A DNA stretch of 64,000 nt, taken from contig NZ_CP132457.1 in assembly GCF_032595875.1 (NCBI RefSeq), forward strand, positions 124,001 through 188,000, given 5' to 3'. Positions 46,231-56,105 of the stretch are shown piece after piece; the first letter of the stretch is position 1, and the number at the start of each line of letters is the position of its first letter. The DNA is from Borreliella andersonii (lineage in GTDB: Bacteria > Spirochaetota > Spirochaetia > Borreliales > Borreliaceae). The notes under the pieces were generated by a model. It worked only from the letters and a program-made list of their open reading frames with translations, did no database searches and had not been told where the DNA came from. A program made the translations under genes and the position numbers.

Positions 46231-48279
46231 TTAGATTACATCATCTTTTAAGGACACAATAAAATTCTTGTGAATCCAGCCCTGAAGTCCATAACTTGTT
46301 TCAATAAGAACAAAATCGTCTTTACTGTCAAGAATATAAACACTTGCATTTCCTTTTAAAAATCTCCAACTCCTTGAAAAATTGTCAGGAACTTTATAAA
46401 GAGAAACTAAATCGCCCTTAATTATTCCTACCTCAGATTGTTGCTCAGAATAAAAATAATATGTTTCAAATATAGTAAAACAAACAGCAGAAAAAAGTAA
46501 AAATACAATTATTTTTTTCAAATTTTTTGCCAAAAATCTATAAGAAATAGATACAACTAAAAAATTAATCAAAAATAAGCTAATAATAAAAAAAATATTA
46601 GAAAAAATAAAACTATTGTTACGAACATTATCTATAACTCCATTCTTAGCTTCAATCAAATCAATAACCTTATAAGAGGTTTCATTATTTGGAGAAGCCA
46701 AAAATGCCTTATAAGCTGAATAAATAGCATCAAAATCCCTATCCATTTTACTTAAAACAAGAGCTCTATTTAACCAAAGTCCTGAATAATTTGGATATTT
46801 TTTAAGAATATTATCAATCTTGATAAGTGCAGTATCATAATTTTTAGTATTATAGTTTTCAATCAAATCATTTATATTTTTCTCTGATAATAAACCATCA
46901 TTTACAGCATTTAAACTAATGCCAATAGCCAATATTAAAATCACCAATCCAAAACTTGATGCTGCAAAAAATTTTTTATAGTTAATTAAAATAACTAAAG
47001 ATAATAAAAATCCTGGAATTAAAAGTAAATAATAATATGAAACAAAAAATAAAAAAGTTTTATTTTTGTAATTTAAAATATCAGTATAAGATAATAGTTT
47101 AAAATCAGAATCTACATTATTTTGTATTTTATTTATATTGTTAAACTCTCCTGAATATTCATACTTCAATTTTTTCCCTTTAAGGGTATAAACTGTATCA
47201 TTATCGGGATTTAAATAATTAAAATCACCAATATTTAAAAATACACTACCTTTGGTATCGGGCTTAACTGTATAAATCTGAGAAATGCTACCCTTGTATC
47301 CATTTTTAGAAGGCTTAAAGCTATAATTTTTCTTTTTATTAAGAATTTTAGAATTATAAGTTTCAATCTCTGGAAAGTAAAAATGTGGAAAATTTCCTTG
47401 ACCTGTAATTTTTATTAAAATAGTAAATATATCTTGCTCAATTGTTGAATAAGTTGGGGTCTCATAATCAATTCTAAAAGTCCCTACTGCTAAAGATTTA
47501 ACCTCTCCAGGAATTGGTTTGACTTTTAATAAAAGCCCAGGGGTATTCCTAACAAGACCAGAACCAATATTAAAAGAAAAACTAGGAATCAAAACATTTT
47601 TTGAACCCTTAAGAGGAGTTAGTATAAAGTTATAAAAAGGTACATCTAAAATTTCTTTATTATGAAAAGTTCTATATTTAATATCCCCAAATATAGGCAT
47701 CTTTTCAACCATGGCATCCTTAATGGCAGGCAAAAATCCAGACATTTCATTAGAATTACTATCTGAAAGCCAATTCGAGCGCAAAATAAGTCCAATACTT
47801 TGATATTCATAAACTTCCTTTTTATCAAGATCCCAATATAAATCAACTGGCAAACCAAAAGAATTTATTTCATCAGCTCTTAGCACACTAACTTCAACTT
47901 CTGAAGATAAATAATAATCACCCTTATAAATTACTTTTAATGGAGGAATCTTAATAAATCCTAAATTATCAAAAAGATATTCAACCTTGATCTCAATAAA
48001 AGAAAAATTATTATCTGTTGTTCTAGATATTGATAAAACATTAGAATTGGATTGAACTTCTTTATTTATTTCAACTTTTAGTAAATTTATATCAATATCT
48101 TGCATAGGATTATTAAGCCTTACAATCTGAATAAATTTGTCGCCCTTTAAAACCTTAATATTTTTAACAAAATCAATACCCGTAAGCGAATAAAGTCTTG
48201 CAATTGAAAAAAAATAAATAAAAAATATTACCAATCTTCTTTTTGAACAGTTAGATTTTCGTCTATTTTTCTCAACCAT
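46231..48279 (-). CDS. BatD-like protein with TPR and SH3-like C-terminus (Bat operon)
   Basis: A 682-residue membrane protein. Signal or anchor RLVIFFIYFFSIARLYS, then the periplasmic BatD-type beta domains (about 35-400; VEVSVLRADEIN, DYETPTYSTIEQDIFTILIK). A membrane span (YYYLLLIPGFLLSLVILINY, about 410), another (ASSFGLVILILAIGISLNAV), TPR helices (LIENYNTKNYDTALIKIDNI; YSGLWLNRALVLSKMDRDFD), two further spans and a C-terminal SH3-like domain (GNASVYILDSKDDFVLIETS). The start ATG overlaps the upstream TPR lipoprotein gene by 52 nt and has AGAGGG before it. It is last in the operon moxR to here. Confidence 0.78.
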   Translation of the reverse strand: MVEKNRRKSNCSKRRLVIFFIYFFSIARLYSLTGIDFVKNIKVLKGDKFIQIVRLNNPMQDIDINLLKVEINKEVQSNSNVLSISRTTDNNFSFIEIKVEYLFDNLGFIKIPPLKVIYKGDYYLSSEVEVSVLRADEINSFGLPVDLYWDLDKKEVYEYQSIGLILRSNWLSDSNSNEMSGFLPAIKDAMVEKMPIFGDIKYRTFHNKEILDVPFYNFILTPLKGSKNVLIPSFSFNIGSGLVRNTPGLLLKVKPIPGEVKSLAVGTFRIDYETPTYSTIEQDIFTILIKITGQGNFPHFYFPEIETYNSKILNKKKNYSFKPSKNGYKGSISQIYTVKPDTKGSVFLNIGDFNYLNPDNDTVYTLKGKKLKYEYSGEFNNINKIQNNVDSDFKLLSYTDILNYKNKTFLFFVSYYYLLLIPGFLLSLVILINYKKFFAASSFGLVILILAIGISLNAVNDGLLSEKNINDLIENYNTKNYDTALIKIDNILKKYPNYSGLWLNRALVLSKMDRDFDAIYSAYKAFLASPNNETSYKVIDLIEAKNGVIDNVRNNSFIFSNIFFIISLFLINFLVVSISYRFLAKNLKKIIVFLLFSAVCFTIFETYYFYSEQQSEVGIIKGDLVSLYKVPDNFSRSWRFLKGNASVYILDSKDDFVLIETSYGLQGWIHKNFIVSLKDDVI

Positions 48280-48815
48280 ACGACCCTCTCAAGATTTTCA
48301 ATATACCTTAAAAAATTTTCATTACTTTCAACAAAATTTTTACTTTTTTCTACACTTAAAGAATTCAAACTGTCACGCACCGTTCGTTTTTTTATTATTG
48401 CAAGTTCAAGATTATATTTAGCATTATAACTACCAGGATTAATTTTTAAAGCTTCCTTAAAAGCCATCTCAGCCTTATGATACAATCCTTGATTATAATA
48501 TATTACTCCCTCGTTATAATTAACATTAAAATTTAAAAAAACATCATTGGTCTTCTTTGCGTAAGAGAATATTCTAAGAGAACTTTCATACTCACCTAAA
48601 GAATAATATACAACACCAAGATTGTAATATCCCCAAGCAGAATATTTTTTATCATCTACAAGATTATAATAATTTGAAATTGCATTTTGATAATTTCCTC
48701 TAACATATTCGTAATTACCAATAGCCATTAAAGACATGGACTTAACATTTGAACAAGACAAAAAACCCAAACACAAAAAGCAAGAATATAAAACCGCTAG
48801 AAAGTTTCGTCCCAC
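48228..48815 (-). CDS. TPR lipoprotein (BatC-like)
   Basis: A 195-residue lipoprotein: signal peptide with lipobox (CFLCLGFLSCS), then three to four TPR units (NYEYVRGNYQNAISNYYNLV; AWGYYNLGVVYYSLGEYESS; VNYNEGVIYYNQGLYHKAEM; AFKEALKINPGSYNAKYNLE). It lies between the second VWA gene and the BatD-like gene, overlapping both (19 and 52 nt). In the Bat system BatC is the small TPR partner that associates with VWA proteins; this role is inferred from position. The last 20 residues are shared with the start of the next gene in another frame. Confidence 0.8.
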   Translation of the reverse strand: MGRNFLAVLYSCFLCLGFLSCSNVKSMSLMAIGNYEYVRGNYQNAISNYYNLVDDKKYSAWGYYNLGVVYYSLGEYESSLRIFSYAKKTNDVFLNFNVNYNEGVIYYNQGLYHKAEMAFKEALKINPGSYNAKYNLELAIIKKRTVRDSLNSLSVEKSKNFVESNENFLRYIENLERVVWLRKIDENLTVQKEDW

Positions 48816-49783
48816 TTTATCATCCTGACAAATAAATACATAAAAATAAACAACAATGAAATAACCAAAAAAATTTTATATCTTGATACATCAACAAGTA
48901 TAATGTCGTTTGACGTTCTTCTTATTATACCATTTCTTATATCATTGACAACAAAGTTAATCCCTTTTAAATACAAATTATAATATGATCCCTTAAGAGA
49001 AGAGGTAAGAAGAAGCAAATTTTCTTCATTTATTCCGGTTTTAACAAGATTTCCATTTTTATCTTTAATACTTAAATTTTGATTAAATAAAACGGAATTA
49101 CTCCCGCCAATCCCAACCACAAAACTTTCTAATTTTAGATTATTGACAAATTTAGAAAACCTATAATAATTATTTTCCCCCCAATCATCGCCATCTGTTA
49201 AAATAATTAAAAAATTATAATAAGAGTCATCCTGTACATTAGAAATTACACTAAAAACAGCGTCTCCTAAAAAACTCCCAGGAGAACTTATTAAATCGGG
49301 CTCTATATAATTTAACATCTTGTTTAAACTGTTTTTATCTTTAGAAAAAGGCAAAATCAATAAAGACTTGCCTTTAAAAATAGTAAGAGAATATTCTGCA
49401 TTCTCAAAATTACTTAAAATTAAACTAATCACATTTTTAGCACTCTCAAGTCTATTAATAATTTTACCTTCATCCACACTTAACATGCTGCGAGAAATAT
49501 CAAAAATAAAAGAAATTCTCAACTTACTTCTCTCATCCTCAACAGCTCTTTGTCCCCAAGAAATATCTAAAATGGATAAAATTAAAAAAATAAAGCTAAA
49601 AATAAAAAACATTGACATTAGAACTTTTTTAATGTAGTAATTTTGAATATAGGAATTGTCCCCATACATAAAACTTAAGGTTTTAAAAAACGGAATATTT
49701 CGTCTAAAATCAAACACGCATACAAAAAAAATGAACAATAAAATTAAAAAAAAGTATAAAGCACTATAATTATTTATACTCAT
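48797..49783 (-). CDS. VWA-domain membrane protein (BatB-like; BB0172 type)
   Basis: A 328-residue protein. The start MSINNYSALYFFLILL at 49783 is chosen for its ATGA overlap with the previous stop. Two N-terminal spans (ALYFFLILLFIFFVCVFDF; VLMSMFFIFSFIFLILSILD), a VWA domain with the metal-ion-dependent adhesion site DISRS (about residue 93) and ILTDGDDWGENN, and a C-terminal span (YKIFLVISLLFIFMYLFVRM). B31 BB0172 was reported to bind integrin alpha3beta1 (established knowledge as I recall), although its operon fits a membrane-stress role. All three MIDAS-type polar motifs look intact. Confidence 0.85.
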   Translation of the reverse strand: MSINNYSALYFFLILLFIFFVCVFDFRRNIPFFKTLSFMYGDNSYIQNYYIKKVLMSMFFIFSFIFLILSILDISWGQRAVEDERSKLRISFIFDISRSMLSVDEGKIINRLESAKNVISLILSNFENAEYSLTIFKGKSLLILPFSKDKNSLNKMLNYIEPDLISSPGSFLGDAVFSVISNVQDDSYYNFLIILTDGDDWGENNYYRFSKFVNNLKLESFVVGIGGSNSVLFNQNLSIKDKNGNLVKTGINEENLLLLTSSLKGSYYNLYLKGINFVVNDIRNGIIRRTSNDIILVDVSRYKIFLVISLLFIFMYLFVRMIKWDETF

Positions 49784-50784
49784 AGTATCTCTTTTAAAAA
49801 AATTTTTGAAAAAATAAAATAAATAAGTAATAAACAAAGCGCTAAAACTAAAAATTCTTTATAAATATCTTTATTGTCCACAGCTATTTTAATTTTTCTC
49901 TCCAAATTTTCCTTTTTTGAAAAATCTTGAATTGCAAATTGAAAAGAAAAATCATCATTAACCGAATAAAAAAGTCCCCCCGTTTTATTTGAAATCTCAA
50001 CAAGCATACTAGGATCATAAACCTCTTTAAAGCTTCCTTGATAAAATTTTCCAGATCTTAATTTAAACTCAACACTAAATTCCTCAGAACTTCCAATACC
50101 AATAGAATAAATCTTAACATTTAAACCTTGGGCAAGATTGATCACTTGATCTTTATAAATCTCATCTGAATTAACAACCCCATCTGTTAAAACCACTATT
50201 GATCTTTTAAGGGCCTCAGAATGCTTTAAATGAGACAGTGCAATAGAAATACCTAGTCCTAAAGCAGAACCATTGCCAAGATCCATAATATAAATATCAT
50301 CTAACTTTTTATTAAAAAATTCTCTATCTGTTGTTATAGGCACTACTATCGAAGCATCTTTAGCAAAAGCTACCAAGCCAATATTATCATTTTCGCGTTG
50401 AGAAATAAAACTTCTAATCAATTCTTTTGAAAACTCAAGTCTATTTCTAGAAGAAAACTCAACAGCTCCCATACTAGGCGATATGTCAAGAACAATGACA
50501 ATGTCAGCACCAGCACTAAGATGTATCATCCTCTTTTTTGAAACTGCCGGACCTGCTAAAGCAAACACCATAACAATTGCAGCTAAATATAAAAAAGAAT
50601 AAGTAAAAAAATACATCAAATTTAATCTATAATCCTTAAGTTTTAAAGAGTTAAAATTACCGTAAAGTGATATTGGAAACTTTATCTTGCCTCCTCTATT
50701 TTTAAAAAAATGATTAAAGTAAATTACTAAAGGAAAAATTACTAATAAAAACAAATATAAAGGCTCATTAAATGTTAACATTAG
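49780..50784 (-). CDS. VWA-domain membrane protein (BatA-like)
   Basis: A 334-residue protein starting MLTFNEPLYLFLLVIFPLVI at 50784, where GAGG lies 6 nt upstream and the frame overlaps the previous gene by 17 nt. Two N-terminal spans, a VWA domain with DISPSMG (MIDAS DxSxS), the conserved threonine region VPITTDREF and VVLTDGVVNSDE, and a C-terminal span (FLVLALCLLLIYFIFSKIF). It is the first of two adjacent VWA proteins. Bat proteins are linked with oxidative or envelope stress tolerance in Bacteroides and Leptospira; the role in Borrelia is inferred. Confidence 0.86.
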   Translation of the reverse strand, partial: LMLTFNEPLYLFLLVIFPLVIYFNHFFKNRGGKIKFPISLYGNFNSLKLKDYRLNLMYFFTYSFLYLAAIVMVFALAGPAVSKKRMIHLSAGADIVIVLDISPSMGAVEFSSRNRLEFSKELIRSFISQRENDNIGLVAFAKDASIVVPITTDREFFNKKLDDIYIMDLGNGSALGLGISIALSHLKHSEALKRSIVVLTDGVVNSDEIYKDQVINLAQGLNVKIYSIGIGSSEEFSVEFKLRSGKFYQGSFKEVYDPSMLVEISNKTGGLFYSVNDDFSFQFAIQDFSKKENLERKIKIAVDNKDIYKEFLVLALCLLLIYFIFSKIFLKEIL

Positions 50785-51673
50785 CACCTCTATTAAATTC
50801 TTCAAAATTCGATGCTGCTGTTCTTAAATCCTCTAAAACAAACGACAAACTATCAAATACTAAATCAACACCACTAAATTTACTAAAATCAGAAAGTCTC
50901 AACGTATTAATAAAGGTTGAACGAATCTCGTAAGGAACCTTAAGATCTTGCAAAATTATAGAAATTTCTGTTGTAGTAATAGCATTAAAATCGAAACCTG
51001 TTTTTTTGGATAAATAAACTCTTAAAGAAGAATTTATTAAATTATAAAATGCACTTTGATCCCCACCTTCTCTAACGTATTTAGACAAAATAACAAACTG
51101 CCTCTGCAATACTTTGTAAGGCTTTCTAAGTCCATGCTTAACTATCAAGTAAATCAAAAGTCGATTTAAAAGCTTTAAAAGCTTAATAATCAAATAAGGA
51201 ATCAAAAACAAAACAAAAATGAATAAAAACAAATAAGTGCTTGTTCCAGGAACAAATAAAACGCCTTCTATATTTTTAATTTTAAAATCAGAATTATTAG
51301 ATACTAGTTTATCTGTATTGATCTTTATATTCTTTAGAATAACCTTGTCTTTTTTACCTTTGCTAATTACATCCCCAATATAAATGGAAGGAAGAGAACT
51401 GCTTCCAATATAAAAAGAAACAAAATTAACTATTATTTCATTTGTTGTGTTATTAAAACTAATCGAATTTACTTCAACAAATTCATCTTTAATATTAATA
51501 TCTTTAAAATCTAAAGGGAAAAACTCTTCATCATCATTTAAAATTAATGAAACTTTAAAATCAACAGAATCACCCACATAATAACGAGTCGGCATAAATA
51601 TTTCATTTTTTATTTCATAAGAATGCAAAGATAAGGTTAAAAAAAGAAAAAGATTTGAAACAGCTCCCCTCAA
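50768..51673 (-). CDS. Bat operon membrane protein of unknown role
   Basis: A 301-residue protein with a signal peptide (AVSNLFLFLTLSLHSYE), a periplasmic domain (about 20-150, YYVGDSVDFKVSLILNDDEE), one span (TSTYLFLFIFVLFLIPYLII, about 150-172) and a cytoplasmic helical part (FYNLINSSLRVYLSKKTGFD, about 215-235, then EISIILQDLKVPYEIRSTFI). This resembles the DUF4381-type partner found between DUF58 and VWA genes. It begins 3 nt after the DUF58 gene and overlaps the VWA gene. No catalytic motif is seen. Confidence 0.7.
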   Translation of the reverse strand: MRGAVSNLFLFLTLSLHSYEIKNEIFMPTRYYVGDSVDFKVSLILNDDEEFFPLDFKDINIKDEFVEVNSISFNNTTNEIIVNFVSFYIGSSSLPSIYIGDVISKGKKDKVILKNIKINTDKLVSNNSDFKIKNIEGVLFVPGTSTYLFLFIFVLFLIPYLIIKLLKLLNRLLIYLIVKHGLRKPYKVLQRQFVILSKYVREGGDQSAFYNLINSSLRVYLSKKTGFDFNAITTTEISIILQDLKVPYEIRSTFINTLRLSDFSKFSGVDLVFDSLSFVLEDLRTAASNFEEFNRGANVNI

Positions 51674-51676
51674 AAT

Positions 51677-52552
51677 CTATTGTCCCTTTTTAAGAAGAAT
51701 TTTAAGTTTTTTAAAAACATCTTCTTTAGTATCAATCTCAATAAAACTAATATTTTTTTTAATACATTCTTTTTTCCATTTTATTTTATCAAGCGTCCAA
51801 TAGTTTTTATAACCATTTAATGTCAACTTGCTAAACCCTGAAACTAAAAAATTTTCTCCTGTTTCAATATCTTCACAAATCAAAGTACCAATTTTAGGAA
51901 AATTTTCATCAAAAAAATCTGAAATTCTTATAGCAATAACATTGTGTCTCTTGCTCAAAACATTTAAAGATTTAAAATAAGCATTTGCCTTAAAATCAGA
52001 AATAATTATAACTAAAGATCTTTTTTTATAATATTCTGCCGTATTTTTAAAAATATAAGCCAAGCTGCTACCCGGCTTAAGATTTCTATTGATTGTTTCA
52101 CTTAATATCAATCCTAAGTGCGAATGGCCTTTGCCAGAAGGTATAAACTTGTCTGTTCCATTTGAAAAAAAAGTAACACCTATTTTATCATTATTAAAAA
52201 ATGCCATATGTGCAAAAATAGAAACCAACAAATCCTGTACATCCTTTTTGTTTACCTTGTCTCCCAAGCTCATGGAAAGTGAATTATCAACAAGAAGATG
52301 AAGATTCATCCCCCTATCTTCCTTGAAAACCTTTGAAAAAATGCTATCGGCTTTTGAACTCACATTCCAATCAATAAATCTGGCATCATCAGAATCCTCA
52401 TACGGTCTAAATTCATGAAATTCAAGGCCAAGACCTTTAAAAATTGAACGATAACCGCCAAAATTAAGCTCAGAAAGCATTTTCCTTGAAAAGAACTTTA
52501 AAGCTTTCATCCTAATTTTAGTACTGCTGCTTATCTCATTACCTTGTATCAT
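51677..52552 (-). CDS. DUF58-domain protein (Bat operon)
   Basis: A 291-residue cytoplasmic protein. The DUF58 core motif is clear: FHEFRPYEDSDDARFIDWNV (about residues 50-70), followed by a VWA-like half with LHLLVDNSLSMSLG and LVIIISDFKANAYF. DUF58 proteins lie next to MoxR ATPases across bacteria and probably bind them. It follows moxR by 14 nt. The C-terminus is short and lysine-rich. Confidence 0.85.
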   Translation of the reverse strand: MIQGNEISSSTKIRMKALKFFSRKMLSELNFGGYRSIFKGLGLEFHEFRPYEDSDDARFIDWNVSSKADSIFSKVFKEDRGMNLHLLVDNSLSMSLGDKVNKKDVQDLLVSIFAHMAFFNNDKIGVTFFSNGTDKFIPSGKGHSHLGLILSETINRNLKPGSSLAYIFKNTAEYYKKRSLVIIISDFKANAYFKSLNVLSKRHNVIAIRISDFFDENFPKIGTLICEDIETGENFLVSGFSKLTLNGYKNYWTLDKIKWKKECIKKNISFIEIDTKEDVFKKLKILLKKGQ

Positions 52553-52566
52553 TTTAAAATTATTTC

Positions 52567-53559
52567 CTAAGGAAGCGCTACAGCAGAAAGTAGCATTCTA
52601 ATAATATCATCGATACTCATTTCCTCTACCTCTGCCTCATAAGATGGTGTAATTCTGTGTCTCAATACGCTGTAAGCAACAGCTTTGACATCTTCTGGTA
52701 GAACAAATATTCGCCCTTCATAAAGAGCATTAACACGAGCACACTTTAATAAACTAAGAGAAGCTCTAGGAGATGCTCCAAATTCAATATATTTGGCAAA
52801 CGGGTAAGTTTTCTTATCTCTCTCACGAGATGCCGAGATTAAAGTAACAATATAAAGCATTATTTTGTCATCAACTTTTACTCTACCAACCGTCCTCTTA
52901 ATATCAGCTAACGAATAAGCATTCATCACCTTTGCAACTTTAATATTCTCAAGACGTCCATCTACTGAAAATATCTTCAAAAGCCTTACTTCATCCTGCA
53001 CCGACGGATAATGAACATTAACTTTTAATAAAAATCTATCAAGTTGGGATTCTGGCAAATTATAAGTCCCCTCTTGCTCTATTGGATTTTGAGTAGCAAG
53101 AACAAAAAACGGATCTGGAAGTCTATGAGTTTCGTCTCCAAGAGTTACTTGTCTTTCCCCCATAGCTTCAAGAAGAGCAGACTGAACTTTTGCAGGAGCC
53201 CTGTTGATTTCATCTGCTAAAATAACATTTGAAAATACTGGCCCTTTTCTTACCTTAAAAGTGCCTGTAGCACTTTTATAAACCATATTACCAGTAAGAT
53301 CAGATGGCAAAAGATCTGGGGTAAACTGTATACGCTTAAATTCAAGATCAAGAACATCAGATACCGTTTGAATTGCAAGAGTCTTAGCAAGGCCTGGAAC
53401 CCCTTCAAGCAAAACATGCCCATCTGTTAAAAGCCCCATTAAAATAGCATCTATCATTTCTTTTTGACCAAGCACTCTGCTTGCAACCTCTCTTCTAAAT
53501 TTATTTATCAAATGTAACGCATTCTCTACTTCTGAATCTATCTGAAAGCTACTCTTCAT
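52567..53559 (-). CDS. moxR: MoxR-family AAA+ ATPase
   Basis: A 330-residue ATPase, first gene of the Bat operon. Walker A variant GVPGLAKTLAIQ (about residues 55-66), Walker B VILADEINRAPAKVQSALLE, the MoxR insert GERQVTLGDETHRLPDPFFV, sensor 1 LATQNPIEQEGTYNLPESQL with the arginine finger region DRFLLKV, and sensor 2 FGASPRASLSLLK. MoxR acts as a chaperone-like remodeller of VWA partners, here plausibly the two VWA proteins downstream. It lies 55 bp after rsmG in the same direction. Confidence 0.94.
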   Translation of the reverse strand: MKSSFQIDSEVENALHLINKFRREVASRVLGQKEMIDAILMGLLTDGHVLLEGVPGLAKTLAIQTVSDVLDLEFKRIQFTPDLLPSDLTGNMVYKSATGTFKVRKGPVFSNVILADEINRAPAKVQSALLEAMGERQVTLGDETHRLPDPFFVLATQNPIEQEGTYNLPESQLDRFLLKVNVHYPSVQDEVRLLKIFSVDGRLENIKVAKVMNAYSLADIKRTVGRVKVDDKIMLYIVTLISASRERDKKTYPFAKYIEFGASPRASLSLLKCARVNALYEGRIFVLPEDVKAVAYSVLRHRITPSYEAEVEEMSIDDIIRMLLSAVALP

Positions 53560-53614
53560 AATACTCCTAGCAAAATCACTCTAAAATATAAATTAAACTT
53601 AAACAATAATAATA

Positions 53615-54241
53615 TTATCTGTAAAGCAAAACCAAATTTCTGTCTACTCTTAATTTTGAATTTAAAGACTTCACTTCTATTTTACTAAATAAATTTTTAA
53701 TCTGATTGACTTCAAGGTTAATCCTATCAAATTTGCCCTTATATGCCATAATCAATCCCCCACTCTTTAAAAGATTTTTTAAAATTAATGCATATTCATT
53801 CATGCTTCTAAAGGCTCGAATTGTAATAAATTCATACTTCCTTTTTTCTCTTTCAATCTCATATTCTAAAATTTTTACATTTTCTAAATCAAGTTCTAAT
53901 TTTATCATTTTTAAAAAAGTAGACTTTTTTTTACTTCTCTCTAAAAGATAATATTTTCTAGAAGTGTCAAAAATAGCCAAAATAATGCCCGGAAATCCAG
54001 CACCACTTCCAACGTCAAGAACTCCAGAAGGATTAACCTCTTTAACAGTAGACAATCCCAAAAGAGAATCTATAACGTGTAGATTAAGAATAGAGCTAAA
54101 ATTGCTATTACTATTTGAAATTAAATTAAACCTAGTATTTAAAAGTAAAATTCTTTTTATATATAAACTTATTTTCTGAAGATCTTTGTAAGCAAACTGA
54201 AAATTATATTCTGAGAAGGCAAATTCAATATCACTAATCAT
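53615..54241 (-). CDS. rsmG: 16S rRNA m7G527 methyltransferase RsmG (GidB)
   Basis: A 208-residue SAM-dependent methyltransferase. The glycine-rich SAM loop is [17 protein letters not shown] (about residues 70-86), preceded by NLHVIDSL, and followed by [18 protein letters not shown] and [15 protein letters not shown]. It modifies G527 of 16S rRNA; loss gives low-level streptomycin resistance elsewhere. The ATG overlaps the mnmG stop (ATGA), the classical gidA-gidB arrangement. Confidence 0.94.
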   Translation of the reverse strand: MISDIEFAFSEYNFQFAYKDLQKISLYIKRILLLNTRFNLISNSNSNFSSILNLHVIDSLLGLSTVKEVNPSGVLDVGSGAGFPGIILAIFDTSRKYYLLERSKKKSTFLKMIKLELDLENVKILEYEIEREKRKYEFITIRAFRSMNEYALILKNLLKSGGLIMAYKGKFDRINLEVNQIKNLFSKIEVKSLNSKLRVDRNLVLLYR

Positions 54242-56103
54242 AAAGAAAAATTTATAACTACCTTATTTTTAGGATTTGAAAAATATATTAACAAAACAGT
54301 AATATCTGTACTTCTTATTCCGGGAATTCGACTTGCCTGAGCTAGAGTAGCTGGTTGAATCTTAGAAAATTTCTCTCTAGCTTCTCTTGAAAGGCCTTCA
54401 ATAATCTCGTAATTAAAATCAAATGGCAACTTGACAAGCTCTAAATTATCAAGCTTTTTAATCAAATCTTTTTGCCTATTAATATAACCTTCATATTTAA
54501 CATCTAATTCAACTTGTTCTAAAATTACTTTTGAATCACTTAAACTTGGATCAATCTTTATAAGATTATCTAAACTAATGGAAGGATCTTTTAAAATATG
54601 GTAAAAATCTTTACTAACATGTTTTTTCAATTGTTCATCAACAACATCTTTTAAACTAAGACGCCTTTGCTTTAAAAGCTCCTTTATCTCTTCAACTCTC
54701 CTCTCTTTAAAAAGATATCTTGAATATCTCTCCTCATCAACAAGTCCAAGATCATATCCAATCTTAATCAAGCGCTTATCACTAGTATCGTGCCTTAAAT
54801 TAAGTCTGTGCTCAGCCCTAGAAGTAAACATTCTATAAGGCTCTTTGGTACCTTTGGTAACAAGATCGTCAATAAGAACTCCAATATAAGAGCTAGTTCT
54901 TGTTAAAATCATTGGTTTTTTATTTTGAAGTCTAAGAGCAGCATTAATTCCAGCCATTAACCCTTGAGCCGCTGCTTCTTCATATCCTGAAGAGCCATTG
55001 GTCTGACCTGCTATAAAAAGTCCTTTGACTCTTTTACTCTCAAGATTTGGATAAAGTTCAATTGGATTTATATAATCATACTCAACAGCATAACCAGGCC
55101 TTGTAATAACAGCATACTCAAGACCTTCAATACTGTTAATCAATTTTTGCTGAATATTTTCAGGCAAAGAAGAGCTAAGGCCATTAAGATACATTTCTTC
55201 AGTATTAAACCCTTCAGGCTCAATAAAAATTTGATGCCTATCTTTATCTTTAAATTTTACTATTTTATCCTCAATAGAAGGACAATATCTTGGACCATTA
55301 CCTACAATCTCACCAGAATAAAGAGGCGACAGATGCATATTCTGGCTAATTATTTCGTGAGTTTTTTTATTAGTATAGGTTACATAACACGAAAGTTGAG
55401 ATTTATCCAACTTGCCATTTGAAAAAGAAAAAGGAATAATGTCTGAATCTCCAAATTGAACTTCCGTCTTTGAAAAATCCACGCTTTTTTTATGAATTCT
55501 TGCTGGAGTGCCCGTTTTAAGCCTACCCATTTCAAATCCAAGACCAAGTAAAGTTTTATCAAGCCCATAAGCAGAAAATTCAGCAAGCCTACCCATATCA
55601 GCTCTATACTCACCAATAAATATTTTACCTCGAAGAAACGTCCCTGTTGTAAGCACCACAACGCTTGACTTAAACTTATTGCCTCTCTCTGTAACAACAC
55701 CTTCAATTTTATTTTTCATAGAATTAAGAAGAAAATCAACAACCGTATCTTGAAAAAGATCAAGATTGTCTTGACGCTCTAAAGTTTCTTTGGCCTTGGT
55801 TTGGTACATTAATTTATCAGCTTGAGCACGTGGAGCTTGCACTGCAGGACCACGACTTTTGTTTAAAACTCTAAACTGAATCATGCTAAAGTCAATAATA
55901 CGACCCATTTCACCACCAAGAGCATCAATTTCTCTAACCATATTGCCCTTAGCAAGCCCGCCAATAGCGGGATTACAAGAAAGCTTGCCTATCGTATCTA
56001 AATTTTGAGTAATCATTAAAGTTTTAAAATTCAACCTTGAAAGAGCAAGAGCAGCTTCAATCCCCGCATGCCCTCCTCCAATAACAATCGCATCAAAATC
56101 CAT
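54238..56103 (-). CDS. mnmG: tRNA uridine 5-carboxymethylaminomethyl modification enzyme MnmG (GidA)
   Basis: A 621-residue FAD protein that with MnmE makes cmnm5U34 in tRNA wobble positions. FAD-binding dinucleotide fold [20 protein letters not shown] at the N-terminus; then [20 protein letters not shown], the conserved cysteine pair region ([13 protein letters not shown]), [12 protein letters not shown], and [30 protein letters not shown]. The C-terminal helical domain that contacts tRNA ends with [17 protein letters not shown]. It begins 2 nt after mnmE and overlaps rsmG. Confidence 0.97.
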   Translation of the reverse strand: MDFDAIVIGGGHAGIEAALALSRLNFKTLMITQNLDTIGKLSCNPAIGGLAKGNMVREIDALGGEMGRIIDFSMIQFRVLNKSRGPAVQAPRAQADKLMYQTKAKETLERQDNLDLFQDTVVDFLLNSMKNKIEGVVTERGNKFKSSVVVLTTGTFLRGKIFIGEYRADMGRLAEFSAYGLDKTLLGLGFEMGRLKTGTPARIHKKSVDFSKTEVQFGDSDIIPFSFSNGKLDKSQLSCYVTYTNKKTHEIISQNMHLSPLYSGEIVGNGPRYCPSIEDKIVKFKDKDRHQIFIEPEGFNTEEMYLNGLSSSLPENIQQKLINSIEGLEYAVITRPGYAVEYDYINPIELYPNLESKRVKGLFIAGQTNGSSGYEEAAAQGLMAGINAALRLQNKKPMILTRTSSYIGVLIDDLVTKGTKEPYRMFTSRAEHRLNLRHDTSDKRLIKIGYDLGLVDEERYSRYLFKERRVEEIKELLKQRRLSLKDVVDEQLKKHVSKDFYHILKDPSISLDNLIKIDPSLSDSKVILEQVELDVKYEGYINRQKDLIKKLDNLELVKLPFDFNYEIIEGLSREAREKFSKIQPATLAQASRIPGIRSTDITVLLIYFSNPKNKVVINFSL

Positions 56104-56105
56104 AT

